Source of the DNA: Dactylorhiza incarnata
Lineage: Eukaryota; Streptophyta; Magnoliopsida; Asparagales; Orchidaceae
Direction: 5' to 3'
DNA: 64,000 bases
Assembly (NCBI GenBank): GCA_033032865.1
Contig: JAWHQI010000148.1
Coordinates: 4,545,501-4,609,500 of the forward strand
The stretch's first letter is position 1. Each line of letters begins with the position of its first letter. The notes below the pieces were generated by a model. That model was not told where the DNA came from. It worked only from the letters and a program-made list of their open reading frames with translations, and made no database searches. A program made the position numbers and the translations under genes. Of the stretch, positions 46,311 through 57,689 are shown one piece after another.

Positions 46311-47403
46311 CATCTCGGATGGTTGACCCTCCCCTCCCCCCTTCGTTGGTGATCCCTTTCCTGACCTCTCCCCGGTCCTTCCTGGGGCCTCCAAGCTAGC
46401 CGGTTATTGGGCTCCTGGTACCCCCAATCCCGTTGTTGCCCCCGAAACCCCTAACCTCTAGGTTCTTCCCTTCTTCTTCCCTCCTGGTTTCTCACCTCTG
46501 GCTCGCTCAGCCTTGCCAACCTCTTATAGAACTCCGGGTTGGCAGCCTCCCCTTCTATTTCCTCCGCTGCCCGCTCCATCAGCTCCTCAAAGGATAGAGG
46601 GGCCTTTCGCTTCAGGTCCATTTTAAAGAACCCCTCTCGCAGCCCCACTACGAATGCCATCTGGTGGGTGAACCCTGGTACTTCCTGCACGAGGAGGACT
46701 TCCTCCTGGAACCTATCCACGTAATGGGCCAACGACTCCCCAGACCCTTGCTTGATCTTAAAGAGTGCCTTCGCGTCCTTCATCCTCTTTTTTGATGTTG
46801 AGAAGCACAACCTGAAGCTCTACCGCAAGTCCTCAAAGGCGTAGATGGAACCCACGGGAAGCTGGTGGAACCAGACCCTCGCCTTCTCCTTCAGAGTGGT
46901 GGCAAAGAGTTAGCACTGGAAGGCATCTGTCATTGGAAGGATCGAGACCATGTCCTCAAACCACTGCAGGTGCAGGACTGGGTCATCTTTGCCGGTATAG
47001 TAAGACATCTCCGGCCCTTTGAACCCCTCCGGCACCGGAGCCGAGAGGATCAACTCACAGAAGGGGCTCCTTTCCCTTGCTCGGCGAGTAGTCCTCTCGC
47101 GCAGAGTTAGCTCACACACCTCCGCACTTGCCGGGCAGCTGAACAGTTGCCGCCCGGGGAGATCTCGTGCGCTGCTTCCGCCGCGACCTCCTTCCCCAGC
47201 CGCTGGCCCGGAGCGTTCTCGCCGAACTGCTGGGGCGGAACCACCGGGACCATGGGCATTTCGCACTCGCCCCTTCCGGCGAGAGCTACTTGCATGGTCT
47301 GCATGACCTCTCGCTTGAACTTCTCGAACATTTCCAGCCACTCCATTGCTGCTGGTGGATGCGAGTGGCCCGGGTCAGAACCATTTCCTCCATCTCCTGT
47401 CAT
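46311..47403 (-). pseudogene. gag: Tat gag, N-terminal and capsid part
   Basis: First ATG after the primer site is at 47403 (MTGDGGNGSDPGHSHPPAAM). A frameshift near 47110-47150 precedes the Tat-type capsid (MSYYTGKDDPVLHLQWFEDM, then QLFATTLKEKARVWFHQLPV, FSTSKKRMKDAKALFKIKQG). Stops at about 46915, 46813 and 46457 interrupt it; at least the first two are single C-to-T changes from Gln codons. The frame continues toward 36628 across copia-B. Gag would form the particle. Confidence 0.88.
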
Positions 47404-47439
47404 CGAGCTCAACTTGGGATTTTCTTGCACTGGCTACGG

Positions 47440-47457
47440 TCCACGCTCACGGCACCA
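47440..47457 (-). other. Primer binding site of the Tat element
   Basis: Minus strand TGGTGCCGTGAGCGTGGA, four bases inside the LTR. Its complement ends in CACCA as a tRNA would. I did not identify the tRNA. Confidence 0.7.
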
Positions 47458-47461
47458 AAAA

Positions 47462-48184
47462 TGTTGAAACCGTCAACCGGTCTCTGAGTTCGGACCCACA
47501 AGGGGTGTAGCATGTGCCTACTTCTCCCTCACTAAACTCTCCTGACCGAGGATGAAGAATCTGGAACAGACCCAAGGCTGCAGCGAGGAGGTCCCGCCAC
47601 ACACCCGGAAGATCTTGGAGAGCTTCCCCTCCCGAACCAATGCTCACCCGGGCACCTTGGAGGGCACTAGCAGCCAACTCTGAAAATTGCCTGGAGGAGA
47701 GCTCAAAAGATCCGATCTCCTCCAAGGTGCCCTTAAGGGTCTATTTATAGATTTACTAGTTTTGGACTGCAAATAGCGTGAACCCGCCTTTTGGTTTTAC
47801 TAACCGCACCCCAAATTGGTCTGTTAACAGCCTAACTCCGCTGTTCTGAAGGGCTATTGGCAGCCCATAAGGGGTATCTAGGTAATTTTTCCCCTAAAAG
47901 TCTTCTGGGCGAGTGGTCCTTGAAGGCACCACTCGCCAGGCTCCTTGTTCATTATTATTCGCCGGGCGAATGATTTATGGGGATCGTCACTCGCCATGCA
48001 TTCGACTCGCTTGATGGGCGAGACCTAGGGCGCTCTCACCTATATGCCATAATGCCTATGTGAGTGGTCTGCGAGTGCGTCCTCACTCGCCCACGGGCCT
48101 CTTGAACTACTTATTCTGCTCCTTGCCTTGCCTCCTGGCCCCCTGGGGCCCCTTGGACCCACTCGGCGAATACGGGGTTGTACA
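47462..48184 (-). repeat. 5' LTR of the Tat element
   Basis: 723 bp, on the minus strand TGTACAACCCCG to GGTTTCAACA. TATA box CTATAAATAG at 47741-47750 (minus). U3 upstream of it is dotted with CACTCGCC/GGCGAGTG-type motifs (about 47905-48170). Confidence 0.92.
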
Positions 48185-48810
48185 ATGATATCCAAGGTAA
48201 ATTTTGTTTGAGAAATGAAGATTCCTTCCTCAGATTGCTTTACATGGAGACCTAAGAAATAGTTAAACTCTCCCATACTGCTCATTTCAAATTTACTCTG
48301 CATAAGTTTAGCAAACCTTTTGCAAAGACTCCCATGTGTTGATCCAAATATAATGTGATCAACATATATTTGTACCAAAAGGATCTGGCCCTTCAACTCT
48401 CTCAAGAAAAGTGTCTTATCTATTTTCCCTCTTGAAAACTTGTTTCAAGGTGAAATGTAGACAGTGTCTCAAACCAAGCCCTTGGTGCTTGCTTCAAACC
48501 ATACAAGGCTTTCTTGAGAAAATAAACATGATCAAGAAAGGTTGGAGAGATAAAAACTGGTGGTTGAGCTACATAGACTTCTTCTTTTAGATCTCCATTT
48601 AGGAATGCTGATTTGATCAATTTGATAGACTTTGAATCCCTTGTATGCAGCATAGGCTAGAAAGAGTCTGATGGCCATCTAGCAATATGTGCAAATGTCT
48701 GATCAAAGTCTCTGCCTTCCACCTGGTGTATCCTTGAACTACGAGCTTTGCCTTATTCCTTATAATCAATCCAGCTTCATCCATTTTTTTCTGTAGAACC
48801 ACTTTGTCCC
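48185..48810 (-). pseudogene. pol: copia-C pol, reverse transcriptase fragment
   Basis: Fragments in changing frames: [51 protein letters not shown], then LLVQIYVDHIIFGSTHGSLC and YFLGLHVKQSEEGIFISQTK. The catalytic YVDD reads YVDH. The match stops at 48185, where the Tat element begins. Confidence 0.85.
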
Positions 48811-50558
48811 AATAATATTATGCCCTCGTGGCCATGGGACAAGTTTCCATACTTTGCATCTTCTGAATTGATTGAGCTCTTCTAGCATAGACATAACCCA
48901 GATTTGGTCTTTGTTGGCCTCCTCAAATGTCTTGGGCTCAAGTTATGATAGAAAACTGAGGTGCAAGTTTTCATATAGAGCATTTCTTCTTGTTCTAACT
49001 CCATGAGTGAGCTCACCAATTATCTGATTTGTTGAATGACTTCAAAGATGTCTCATAGAAGTAGGCATCACTCTTGCTGGTTCTCTTATTTCAGTAGCTT
49101 CTTCAGCTCCTGCTTCATGATTCTCATTTTGGAGATTTGGCTCTTCAGTTGACTTTTCTACTATTTCTGGAATAGATTCTAGTGTGGAAGGCTCATTCTT
49201 CTCAACTATTTCTTCTTCTCTGATCTTGAGGGTCTCTAATCTTTCTTTAATTCCTGCACTGGATGAACTAGAAGAAGGATTATGCAGCATGCTGCTCTCA
49301 TCAAAAATAATATGTATATATTCCTCAATTGTAAGAGCATTCTTATTGAAGACTATGTAGGCTTTGATATGCTTGCTATATCCAACAAAGACACCTTCAT
49401 AGCTCTTTTCAGAAAATTTGGTAATGTAGTGCATATTTTTTTTCAGCACATAGCATTTACTTCTAAAGATTTTGAAGTAAGCTAGTGTTGGCTTCTTACC
49501 CTTAATCAGCTCATTAGGAGTCGTATTATGGTTCTTATTGATGAGTGCTCTATTTTGCACATGACATGTAGTGTTGACCACCTCAGCCCATAGGTATACT
49601 GGGAGTGAGAAGTCACTTAACATGGTCCTACCAGCTTCAAAAAGTATTCTATTTTTCCTCTCATCCACCCCATTCTGTTGGGGAGTTCTGGCAGAAGAAA
49701 ACTCTTCTAGGATACTTTCTTCTTCACAGAATTCAGTCATTGAGCCAGACTAAAACTCAGTTCCATGATAACTTCTGATTTTGACCACAGAACTGTTTAC
49801 TTCATTCTGAATTTGTTTGACAAAATTCTTGAATGTACTTAGGGTATCAGACTTGTGTTTCAAAAAGAACACCCAGGCAAATTTAGAGTGATCATCAACA
49901 ATAACTAATGTATAAGCCATTCAACTTAAGTTGTGCAATGTCATAGGACCAAATAGGTCCATGTGTAGTAGGTATAAGCACCTAGTGGAGTCTTTGTCCT
50001 GTATGCATTTGAATGAAGTTCTTGTTTTCTTGCTCATTTGATATGCATGACAAGGACTCATCTCTAAGCAATCCATCTTAGAAGCATCCCTTACCAGATT
50101 CAATATCATTAATTTCTTGAGAGACTTATAGTTAATGTGGGCTAGTCTCTTATGCCATTTTATACAAGCAAACACTTCATCATTTGCTACAAGACATACA
50201 AGCTCATTTTTCCTAATGCAAATGAAATTTAAACAATAAATATTGCCACTCCTATAGTGCCTGTTAGGTTGGATTCATTTTCAGAATCCTTGATCAGGCA
50301 CTTGTCCTTGAGGGAAAAAATAGCATATCCCAAGTCACATAGTTAGCTTATGTTTATAAGGTTATGTTGTAACCCTTCCACATTAGCTACTCTTGTGATA
50401 GTGATACTACCATTTGTGATCTTATCATAGCCCTTGACTACACCTCTGTCAGATCCTCCAAATTTTACTTTGGGATTATCTTCTACATGTGTAAACTCCT
50501 TCAATTGGCTTCTTGTTCCAGTTATGTGCCTGGAGCATCCACTGGCTAAGTACCACAC
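48811..50558 (-). pseudogene. pol: copia-C pol, protease and integrase
   Basis: Protease signature reads WYLASGCSRHITGT: the catalytic Asp of DSG is Ala. Pre-integrase zinc region WHKRLAHINYKSLKKL follows, then MDLFGP and, after breaks, integrase end with SSARTPQQNGVDERKNRIL and a long linker to 49042 (FKIFRSKCYVLKKNMHYI, then a Glu-rich tail). The middle integrase segment with the Asp residues lies in broken frame between 49740 and 49921. Confidence 0.82.
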
Positions 50559-52723
50559 AGGAGTCTTAGTGGTTTTTGGACATATCTACAAGATAACTAC
50601 ACTTCCTTTGGAACCCAGTCTCTCTTGGGTCCTAGGTGCTTGTTAGAAAATGATTTAGTAGCCTGCATTCTAGTTGCCAGGTCCGAATGATTCTGGACAG
50701 TTGGGTTGAACCAATAGTCTAAGGCAAAATGCTATACTTTTCCACAACACCAACATTCAAATCTATTGTATCTAGATTTTCTTGTGTTGTTTGGTCTGAC
50801 TAGGTTAGGATGTTGCTTGACAGCTAACCTTCCCTTATTGGAAGCTGAAGGGTTTTCCCCAACATGGCAATTTCTAAAGGCCTTTACTGGAGGATTCTTT
50901 TGGGGTGCAAATTGTGCATTATTCCTAAGGAAAGTTTGTCTCTTGCTTAGCCAGGTAGAAGGAATATTAAGACCACTATCTATCTTCTGACTTTCTTTGC
51001 ATCCATAGATGCTAATGTGATCATATGAATTTGTGGGTCTGATCACTTTTCTATTTCCTTGGGTAGATTTCACATTGCTTTCACCATGAGTGTAGCCCAA
51101 ACCTTGCTTATTTGTTTGTTAAAAGTTATCAATAAAGGGAAAAATTGTTTGTGGCTTAGAATAGCTAGCCACACTTTTCATTTCCTTTAAGAGCATATCC
51201 TCCAACTCCTTGATTCTGAAATTCTTGCGCTTGCTGACTTTAGTCAAAGTGCTAGTGCTCAGTGGAGGGATTGATGATTTGGTTTTCTCTTGAGCTAGCT
51301 CAGTTACTTTCTCAAGTAGTTCATCTCTTTTGCCACTCATGGAGATGATCTCTGCAGCTTGTGCTTTACAGAGAGCTTTTGCTTTCATAAGGGCATCAAG
51401 CAGTGCACCAAATTTCTCAATGTAATCAGTGTGAACTTCTCTTACTGTTGAAGAGGAGCTAGCATCTGAATCTATGTCAGAGATGGTAGGAGAGGCTATA
51501 TGAATTACCTGTTTGTGATGAATTTCATCACAATATTCTTCATTTGAGAAAGCCATGGCTGCTATGTGGGTATCTGATTCTGATGAGGAGCAATCAGTGT
51601 CAATGTCACTGAGTGTCTTCACTTTCTTTACCACAAATCTTTTCTCTGACTTCTTGTTCCTTGAGTGCTTTCTTTCTTCACTCTTCTCTTGTCTTTTGAA
51701 TGGACATTCAGCAATGACATGTCTAGGCTTTTTGCAGCTGTAACAAACATTGTTAAAAGAATTATGTTTGCTTGATTTGGAGTCATACCTGTCTGATCTG
51801 TGCTTCCTCCCTGACTTGTCTTCTCTCCTGGAGCTAGAGGGTGAAGCTGCGTATATTATGTTCCCTCTTCTTCTGTTTCTCAGCAGTTTCTTAAGCTGCT
51901 TGGTGAATAGTGAGAGGTTTCATCAGAGAGTTCTGAGCTGGAATTTCTTGAGGTCTCTTCCTCTAAGACATAGACAGGCTCCACTATCTTGTGCTTTCTG
52001 GAAGCTTCAGCTTTAAAGGCCACTGTCTTTTCTCTATTGTAAGCCTTGGAGTTTTCCTCCTCTGCTTTTTTGGTATTTAGTTGCAGCTCATATGATAGGA
52101 GCTTGCCATATAGCTCTCTAGGCTCCATTGCTCCCAGATAGCCAACTTCCCTAATTGCACATAGCTTCATGCCCCATTCTTTGTTCAGGGATCTCAGGAA
52201 TGTGTCATTTAGTTCATAGTTGGTGAACTCTCTTTCATAAGTTCTGAGCCATTTACAATCCTGAAGAACTTCTCATAGTAGGTAGCTATGTCATACTTCT
52301 TGTCTTGCCTGAAGGATTCATACTCCTGATTCAAGAGGGATTTTCTGTCATCCCTGACTTCTTCAATTCCTTCCATGTAAATAACCAATGATTCCCACAT
52401 TTCCTTAGTTATTTTGCAATGAATCAAATTTTGAAATGTTGAATCATTAATTGCATTTACAATGATGATCTTTTCCCTTTTGTCTATAGTGACCCAGGAA
52501 ACTTCATCCTTGGTGAACTGGGACAAGGTCTTAGGTGTGGGAGTTATTGTTGGATCCACAGGAATGTTCATGGGAACATAGGGTCCCTCTTCTACTGCTA
52601 GATAGACTCTATGGTCTGAGGCTTCTATGCACAACTAATTCCTTGCTTCCAGATGGTGGAGTTCTCCTTGGTGCAGATAGGCAACTTCATTGAGCTCATT
52701 TCCTTAGGATACTCACCAGCCAT
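50559..52723 (-). pseudogene. gag: copia-C gag
   Basis: Start ATG at 52723 (MAGEYPKEMSSMKLPICTKE). A frameshift near 52620 leads into WVTIDKREKIIIVNAINDST and CKITKEMWESLVIYMEGIEE (UBN2-like). Next are a GELY-type segment (52170-51880), the knuckle CYSCKKPRHVIAEC near 51745-51700 (the usual Gly is Arg), a coiled-coil-like acidic part (51634-51119) and a Lys-rich tail with CWCCGK near 50740. Several stops and shifts. Confidence 0.82.
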
Positions 52724-52804
52724 TGATTTATCACAACCCACTAAATTTGTAGATCTTGTTCTAAGATGTTAAGCCTTTGAACTCAACCTATCTATGATAC
52801 CTAT
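52724..52804 (-). other. Leader and degenerate primer site of copia-C
   Basis: Minus strand AGGTATCATAGATAGG next to the LTR end, a mutated TGGTATCAGAGC-type site. Confidence 0.6.
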
Positions 52805-54257
52805 TGAAAGATATGGTTGTCTATAAATTACACCTAGAGGGGGGTGATTAGTTTTTTTCAGGATTATTTGCTACTTTAAATTTAACTATCACAGCACATA
52901 AGCAATCACAGAAAACACACAAGATTTATAGTGGTTCCCTACAAGACAATGTGTCTAGAGGTAGTCCAATGTACCTCCCACCTATCTAGCAATAAGCTAG
53001 ACTAGGAAACTTCTCCAACTCAGATATTTTCTATATAAACAGATCTTACAACTCAAGTTCACGCAGAATCCTACCAAGCTCAGACTTTATAAGTCTTACA
53101 ATAACTCAGATCTTCAACAAGATCCTACCAAACTCAGGCACATTAAGAACCCTACAAACTCAGATCTATAACAAGATCCTACCAGCTCAGGCTCACAAAG
53201 AACCCTACAAAGTAATACTATAAGATTGTTGTAGAAGAAAAGACTTCAGGATGAATGCTTTGAATATTCGGTCTTCTTCTTCTTCTTGTAACAATAAGCC
53301 AAGAGATCTTGTGGATCAATGAACCTTTCTTTAGAATCTTCTCTAGACCTTCACAGCACATCAGCAGTGAAGTCTTCTTCTTTTGTTGATTCTTTTCTTT
53401 CCCTTTTAGAAGTATGTGTGAGAATAAACTTTAGAGAGAATACTGAGAAAGCGTGTGCTGTAGATAAAAAATATCTCCTTTTATATTGCTTTGTAATTTT
53501 TCATAAAACCCCTTGTTGATTATTCCATAATTAATTTTCCCGTTTGAAATGTCTTGCAGAATTGGCAATATTTCATCATTAATTACTAGCCGTTCTTGGA
53601 ACTTGTAGAAAATAGAAATAATAAATTTCTTCATTAAATATTGTGCAACAACTATATTCTGTAGAGAATATATCATTTATTACTCCTTGATTTGTGCGCA
53701 AGATAGGCGGCGTGCACATTCCCTGAATATCAATTTCCAAAAATGTTTGCTCATTAAATGCAGTTGTGCAACTGTTCAAGACGATATCGTCTATTCTTCA
53801 CGACGATATCGTAGACATACTTCCTTCTTCACGGCCTTGCTAGATATCTCAACAACATTACTTCTTCTAGACGATATCGTTGAGATGTTTCTTCTAATAA
53901 GACTTAGTCTAATTCATCAGGCTGACAGACTTTCTTCAAGAAAATATTGTCTTGATCTTCTAGACGATGTGAAGTCTTCAAACTGATGTTTGTCCACATG
54001 AACCTTTCATCATGACTTAAAGAGTTATGTATTTTAATCTTCAAGATTATACCTCTTCTTCAAGATGATATCGTCGAGACATCTTAGCTTTATCCGCGAT
54101 AAGCTTTCTTCAACCTTCAAGATTATACTCTTCTTCAAGATGATGTCGTCGAGTCATCTGAACTTAGTCTTTCTCACTATATGCATTCTTCAATCTTCAA
54201 GACTATATGATTTCTTCAAGACGATATCATCGAGATATTACAACCACTGAACCTTCA
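52805..54257 (-). repeat. 5' LTR of copia-C (outer end inferred)
   Basis: Inner end TGAAAGAT is clear next to the primer site. TATA box TATAAAAGG on the minus strand at 53477-53485. U3 has about six ACGATATCGT-type palindromes (53780-54235). The outer end is placed at CCTTCA near 54257 because the following DNA resembles a Sirevirus LTR; this edge could be off by tens of bases. Confidence 0.6.
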
Positions 54258-54872
54258 TGAGAGCCACCTCCTTGCAGCCATTAGACCTCTATCAACGCTC
54301 GTGAATGCATATTACTTGAAGATGGATCAAACATGCCTACATCATCATCAAGTTCAATCTTTGAGGGAGTTTTGTTTGATGTTTTAGTCTTTATTGATTG
54401 TATCTCTTATTTTCATCGGTAGAGAAATTCGCCCATATTGGCGACTAGGCCACTGCGGGGACTAGGGAGAATTCGCCGCAAGGGTGTGGCGATTAGGTGT
54501 TGGGATTAGATCTAGGGGCTGTTCGAGGCCTTTCTAGGGATAGAGAGGCTAGAGCGGCTTGAGGCTGTATCTGGGCATAGATCCGCTAAAGCAAACCGGT
54601 TCTTAGGGAGAAGAGTCGGTATAGAAAACAAAACGAGTTTTCAAATTATTCTCCTTGATTTCTAGTGTGATATAAATCTAATTTTGTAATCAATTTTATA
54701 AATGATAATCATATCTTTACTTGTTCAATAAAATTGATTTGATTTCTAGAACTTTACTTTTGATTTAATCTATTTCTAATAATTTATCAAAAGTTTTCCA
54801 TTAAACCTAAAAGTTTTTTACAACTCTTATTCACCCCCCCCCCCCCTCTCTAAGGGCGCCTACATATCCAAC
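54258..54872 (+). repeat. 3' part of a Sirevirus-type LTR
   Basis: From about 54290 it follows the U5 pattern of the copia-B LTR: a TTTTCATCGGTAGAGAAATTC region, the GGCGACTAGG repeats, GGTGTTGGGATTAGATCTAGG, a long C-run (54833-54846) and TCTAAGGGCGCC ending in CCAACA at 54872. No primer site follows, so it is a 3' LTR or solo-LTR end. Its 5' part is presumably off-window, across the copia-C insertion. Confidence 0.7.
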
Positions 54873-55278
54873 AGTTGGGATTTGACAATAATTGTCTCGA
54901 AGGATAATAAGTAATCAGATGGCTCTTCTTCATCGTACCTGATAGGATCAATGATTGTTGTAGCTTCCCGTTGATTTGGTACTACTAGCCATTCTCCACC
55001 ACAATCCATCAACCACCACGGCTCAACTCCACCACCACTCGACTCGCCAGAGGGAGGCACATCTAGTGGTTGTGGTCTGACGACCTATTGCTATCGGCCA
55101 TCATCAGAATTCACAGAACAAAAAGATCACATAAAATATGATTTAATTCCGACTGAATTCCACTATAAATCTTCCTATTTTGATCTAAAAGATCTAGTAA
55201 TGAAGGAGGGGTCAGGAATCACACCTCCAATGGAACAATTCCCTTAGTTCTAGTTTGGGGAGGCATGGTGTTGACGGG
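54873..55278. other. Unassigned flank
   Basis: A minus-strand open frame (about 55060-54870) reads GGGVEPWWLMDCGGEWLVV and DEEEPSDYLLSFETIIV. I do not recognise it and it is too short to call a gene. The last 40 bp before 55279 look like the polypurine region of the LTR that follows. Confidence 0.35.
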
Positions 55279-55738
55279 TGTGACACAAATAAGCACCTTC
55301 TCTCTTCTATCTTCTCTGGAGGTTCGAAGTTTCAATTATATGCTCGTTTCAGTAGCTAAGGAAGTATGGAAGAGATCAATGGAATCAATTGGAGATTAAA
55401 TAGACAAGATAGCAAGATGCCATTTCTCCCCTCTCGATTTTCAACCTTTGCAGACACAGTTACACCAGATGACCTCCTTCTGCATCCTGATGGATTTAGA
55501 GAGACTATCAGAGCTTCCTAAGGCAGAGATAAGCAATACTTGGCTCCAATTAAGTTTGCATGTCCACCTCATGCTAAGTCAAAGTTACCCCCAAATTAAT
55601 TTTTAACAAATTAGCTTAATACACATTTGGACCAATTATTGGGTTGGCATGTTGAATTGGATCAAGGTGGGACCAATGGTTCACTTATAGTTTATTTAGG
55701 TTATGGGATTAATTAATCTCATGTTTAAGGAAGTATTT

Positions 55739-55845
55739 GAGTTAATCTTGACCATGATTTGACCATGGTTGACCATTATTTGACCATGGATGACCATTGT
55801 TTGACCATGGTTGACTATGGTTTACTATGGTCAACCTTGATGAGG
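55739..55845 (+). repeat. TTGACCATGG minisatellite (W-box-like units)
   Basis: About seven units of TTGACCATGR(T) or close variants in about 105 bp. TTGACC matches the core bound by plant WRKY factors. Whether this is functional or just a short repeat cannot be told from sequence. Confidence 0.7.
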
Positions 55846-56293
55846 TGGCAAGCCCCAAGTAATGTGATTTGGTCCACCAAGGTCAATTGATGATAGATTG
55901 GGTCAATTGAGCCTTAATCAAGTTTCTTAGGTTTAGGTGTACACCTCATCTCTTAAAGGCTCCTCCTTACTTCCAAGGGTACATTGAGCCTGCCCTATGG
56001 TGATATAAAACTCCTATGGTCCTAAATGAGAAAGGGGATGATATAGTTTGATTGGGGTTGAATTTGGATGGATGAGATCAATCTCTAGAGCTTTTTGGTC
56101 ATCTATGTGGACAAATTTACTCCTCATTTCAGTTTCCATACTCAATCTCTTACATTAAATAGGAAGAAAAAAAGGAGGAAGAAGGGGATGTACACCATTG
56201 GAGGTGCTTTAGAGCTCCAATCGATGAGTCGGGGCCGGATATGCAGAGAGGATTCAAGGGTGATCATCTTCATCTGTGCTTTTCAACGATTCA

Positions 56294-56317
56294 ATGGCGG
56301 GGAGGAAGTCCAACAAG
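56294..56317 (+). other. Eight-codon ATG exon with donor in the diverged LTR
   Basis: ATG GCG start, eight codons (MAGRKSNK), then GTACAAC. Same length, phase, basic character and donor position as 25160-25183. Confidence 0.5.
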
Positions 56318-57689
56318 GTACAACATTACTTTTCATGGTTATAGGATGTGTATTTTGCATTCTTGATTTTCATGCTTTGATTCTATAAATGTGATATTTT
56401 TCATTCATGTATTTTATACCTGGTACGTCTAATTAGAGGGCTTAGAGTAACCTGACCATTAAGAACTACCAAGCTGTGGCATTTCATGCATGACATCATT
56501 GCATTAGAAATCTAAATCGATTAACAGATTAGCCATTGTGGGTGAATCCAAAATAATAGATCGTGGTTCAATTTGGTGATGTTTGTTTGACATTGCATCC
56601 CTGGTTTTAGTAGATGTACAAATGCTATCATAATGTCTTTGTAATGCCCATTTTTCTAGGAAAGTAGCGAATATTGAAATTAAGGCAACAAGATATAGCA
56701 TGGGAGAGCCCTACAAATTAGATACGACAATGATATAGCATATGTAGTAACATGATTGTTGTATATGTCACAATCTTATGAGGGTAGCGAGATGTCACTG
56801 TAGAGATCGGTGTTTGGGAAATCATGTTTTAAGCTTTTGATATTATATTGAGAAAGTAGCAGAGAGGGGGAAATTATGAGTAATATCGTCGTGTATGCCA
56901 CAAGACTCTACTCACGATGACATTGTCATCCATATGTGCAATTGGACAGAGATCCAGAGGCTAGGAGACTTCATGTGTAAATGCAGCCAAGAAGGCTAGG
57001 AGACATTACAGATGTCGCAACTGCACACTTTTTTTATTAATAGCGTAGATGTAGAATTTTTGGGTACAGACGCAATAGGGCTATGAGATTTACACTTGAT
57101 TCCTATGTGTTTGCATTAATTGCACGATATAGAGTTAGTGGTCATGGGACGATACTGTGATAGACTGACGCCACACTCTTATTTTTATATATGATGTGAA
57201 TGTGTTGTGATGATTTATTAGATTCATACACGTGATAGGGTGTCAAGTGTGATACTCTGTTGCATACATGTTGCATTGTTAGGCACAATTATTTAATGCT
57301 CAACGTAGAGACGTGATTGATTCTTGTGACCTGCAAACTAGAGATTTCTATGCTTGTTTATATGTTTATTTTCATGTTCATACAAAGTGTTTACTTGCAG
57401 GATAATGTACTTCCCTAAGGTCCACTAGGACAGCCGAGAGAAGGGTTGTTGTTACATAGTTGTGGTCTGCTCATAGTTGTCCCTCTTATACCACCTTTAT
57501 TGATTTGGTTCCAGGGCAAAGATCCAATGTTGGAGCGCGCTACCCAGCTATAAAATCCAAGAATTATGACGTGTTCTTGTTCCCCTCCTCTCTTTTAGTT
57601 TTATTTTTCCTTTGCCCTTTTGCTGGGATGCGAGCTGAGGTAGCATATGTGTTTTTGTTACATTTTGATGTATTGAATTTGTAGGATGA

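Larger units (their letters stand above)
4643..48184 (-). mobile_element. Tat-type Ty3/gypsy element, the backbone of the nest
   Basis: Minus-strand element split by five insertions. Right to left it has the 5' LTR (47462-48184), primer site, gag, protease, reverse transcriptase, RNase H, archaeal-type RNase H, integrase, an 89-bp tandem array, two antisense genes on the plus strand, a polypurine tract and a partial 3' LTR (4643-5105). The archaeal-type RNase H, the C-x2-H-x4-H-x4-C knuckle and the antisense extra genes place it in the Tat lineage. Its own sequence sums to about 13 kb. It lies in the RT of copia-C; the duplication on the right would be ATGAT (48185-48189), the left copy being off-window. 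Gag and pol carry frameshifts and stops, and the LTRs differ by roughly 25 changes over 463 bp by eye, so it is an older, inactive copy. Confidence 0.9.
48185..54257 (-). mobile_element. Older Ty1/copia element (copia-C), 5' part
   Basis: Minus-strand copia with 5' LTR (52805 to about 54257), gag, protease, integrase and the first half of RT; the Tat LTR at 48184 cuts it within RT and the rest is off-window to the left. Many frameshifts and lost catalytic residues show it is the oldest coding layer here, as its outer nesting position predicts. Lineage not assigned: Gag is UBN2-like, but motifs differ from copia-A and B. Confidence 0.85.

Noticed and set aside
54258..54872. A complete solo LTR
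   Set aside because: Only the U5-like half is recognisable; the 5' half would have to lie beyond copia-C, off-window.
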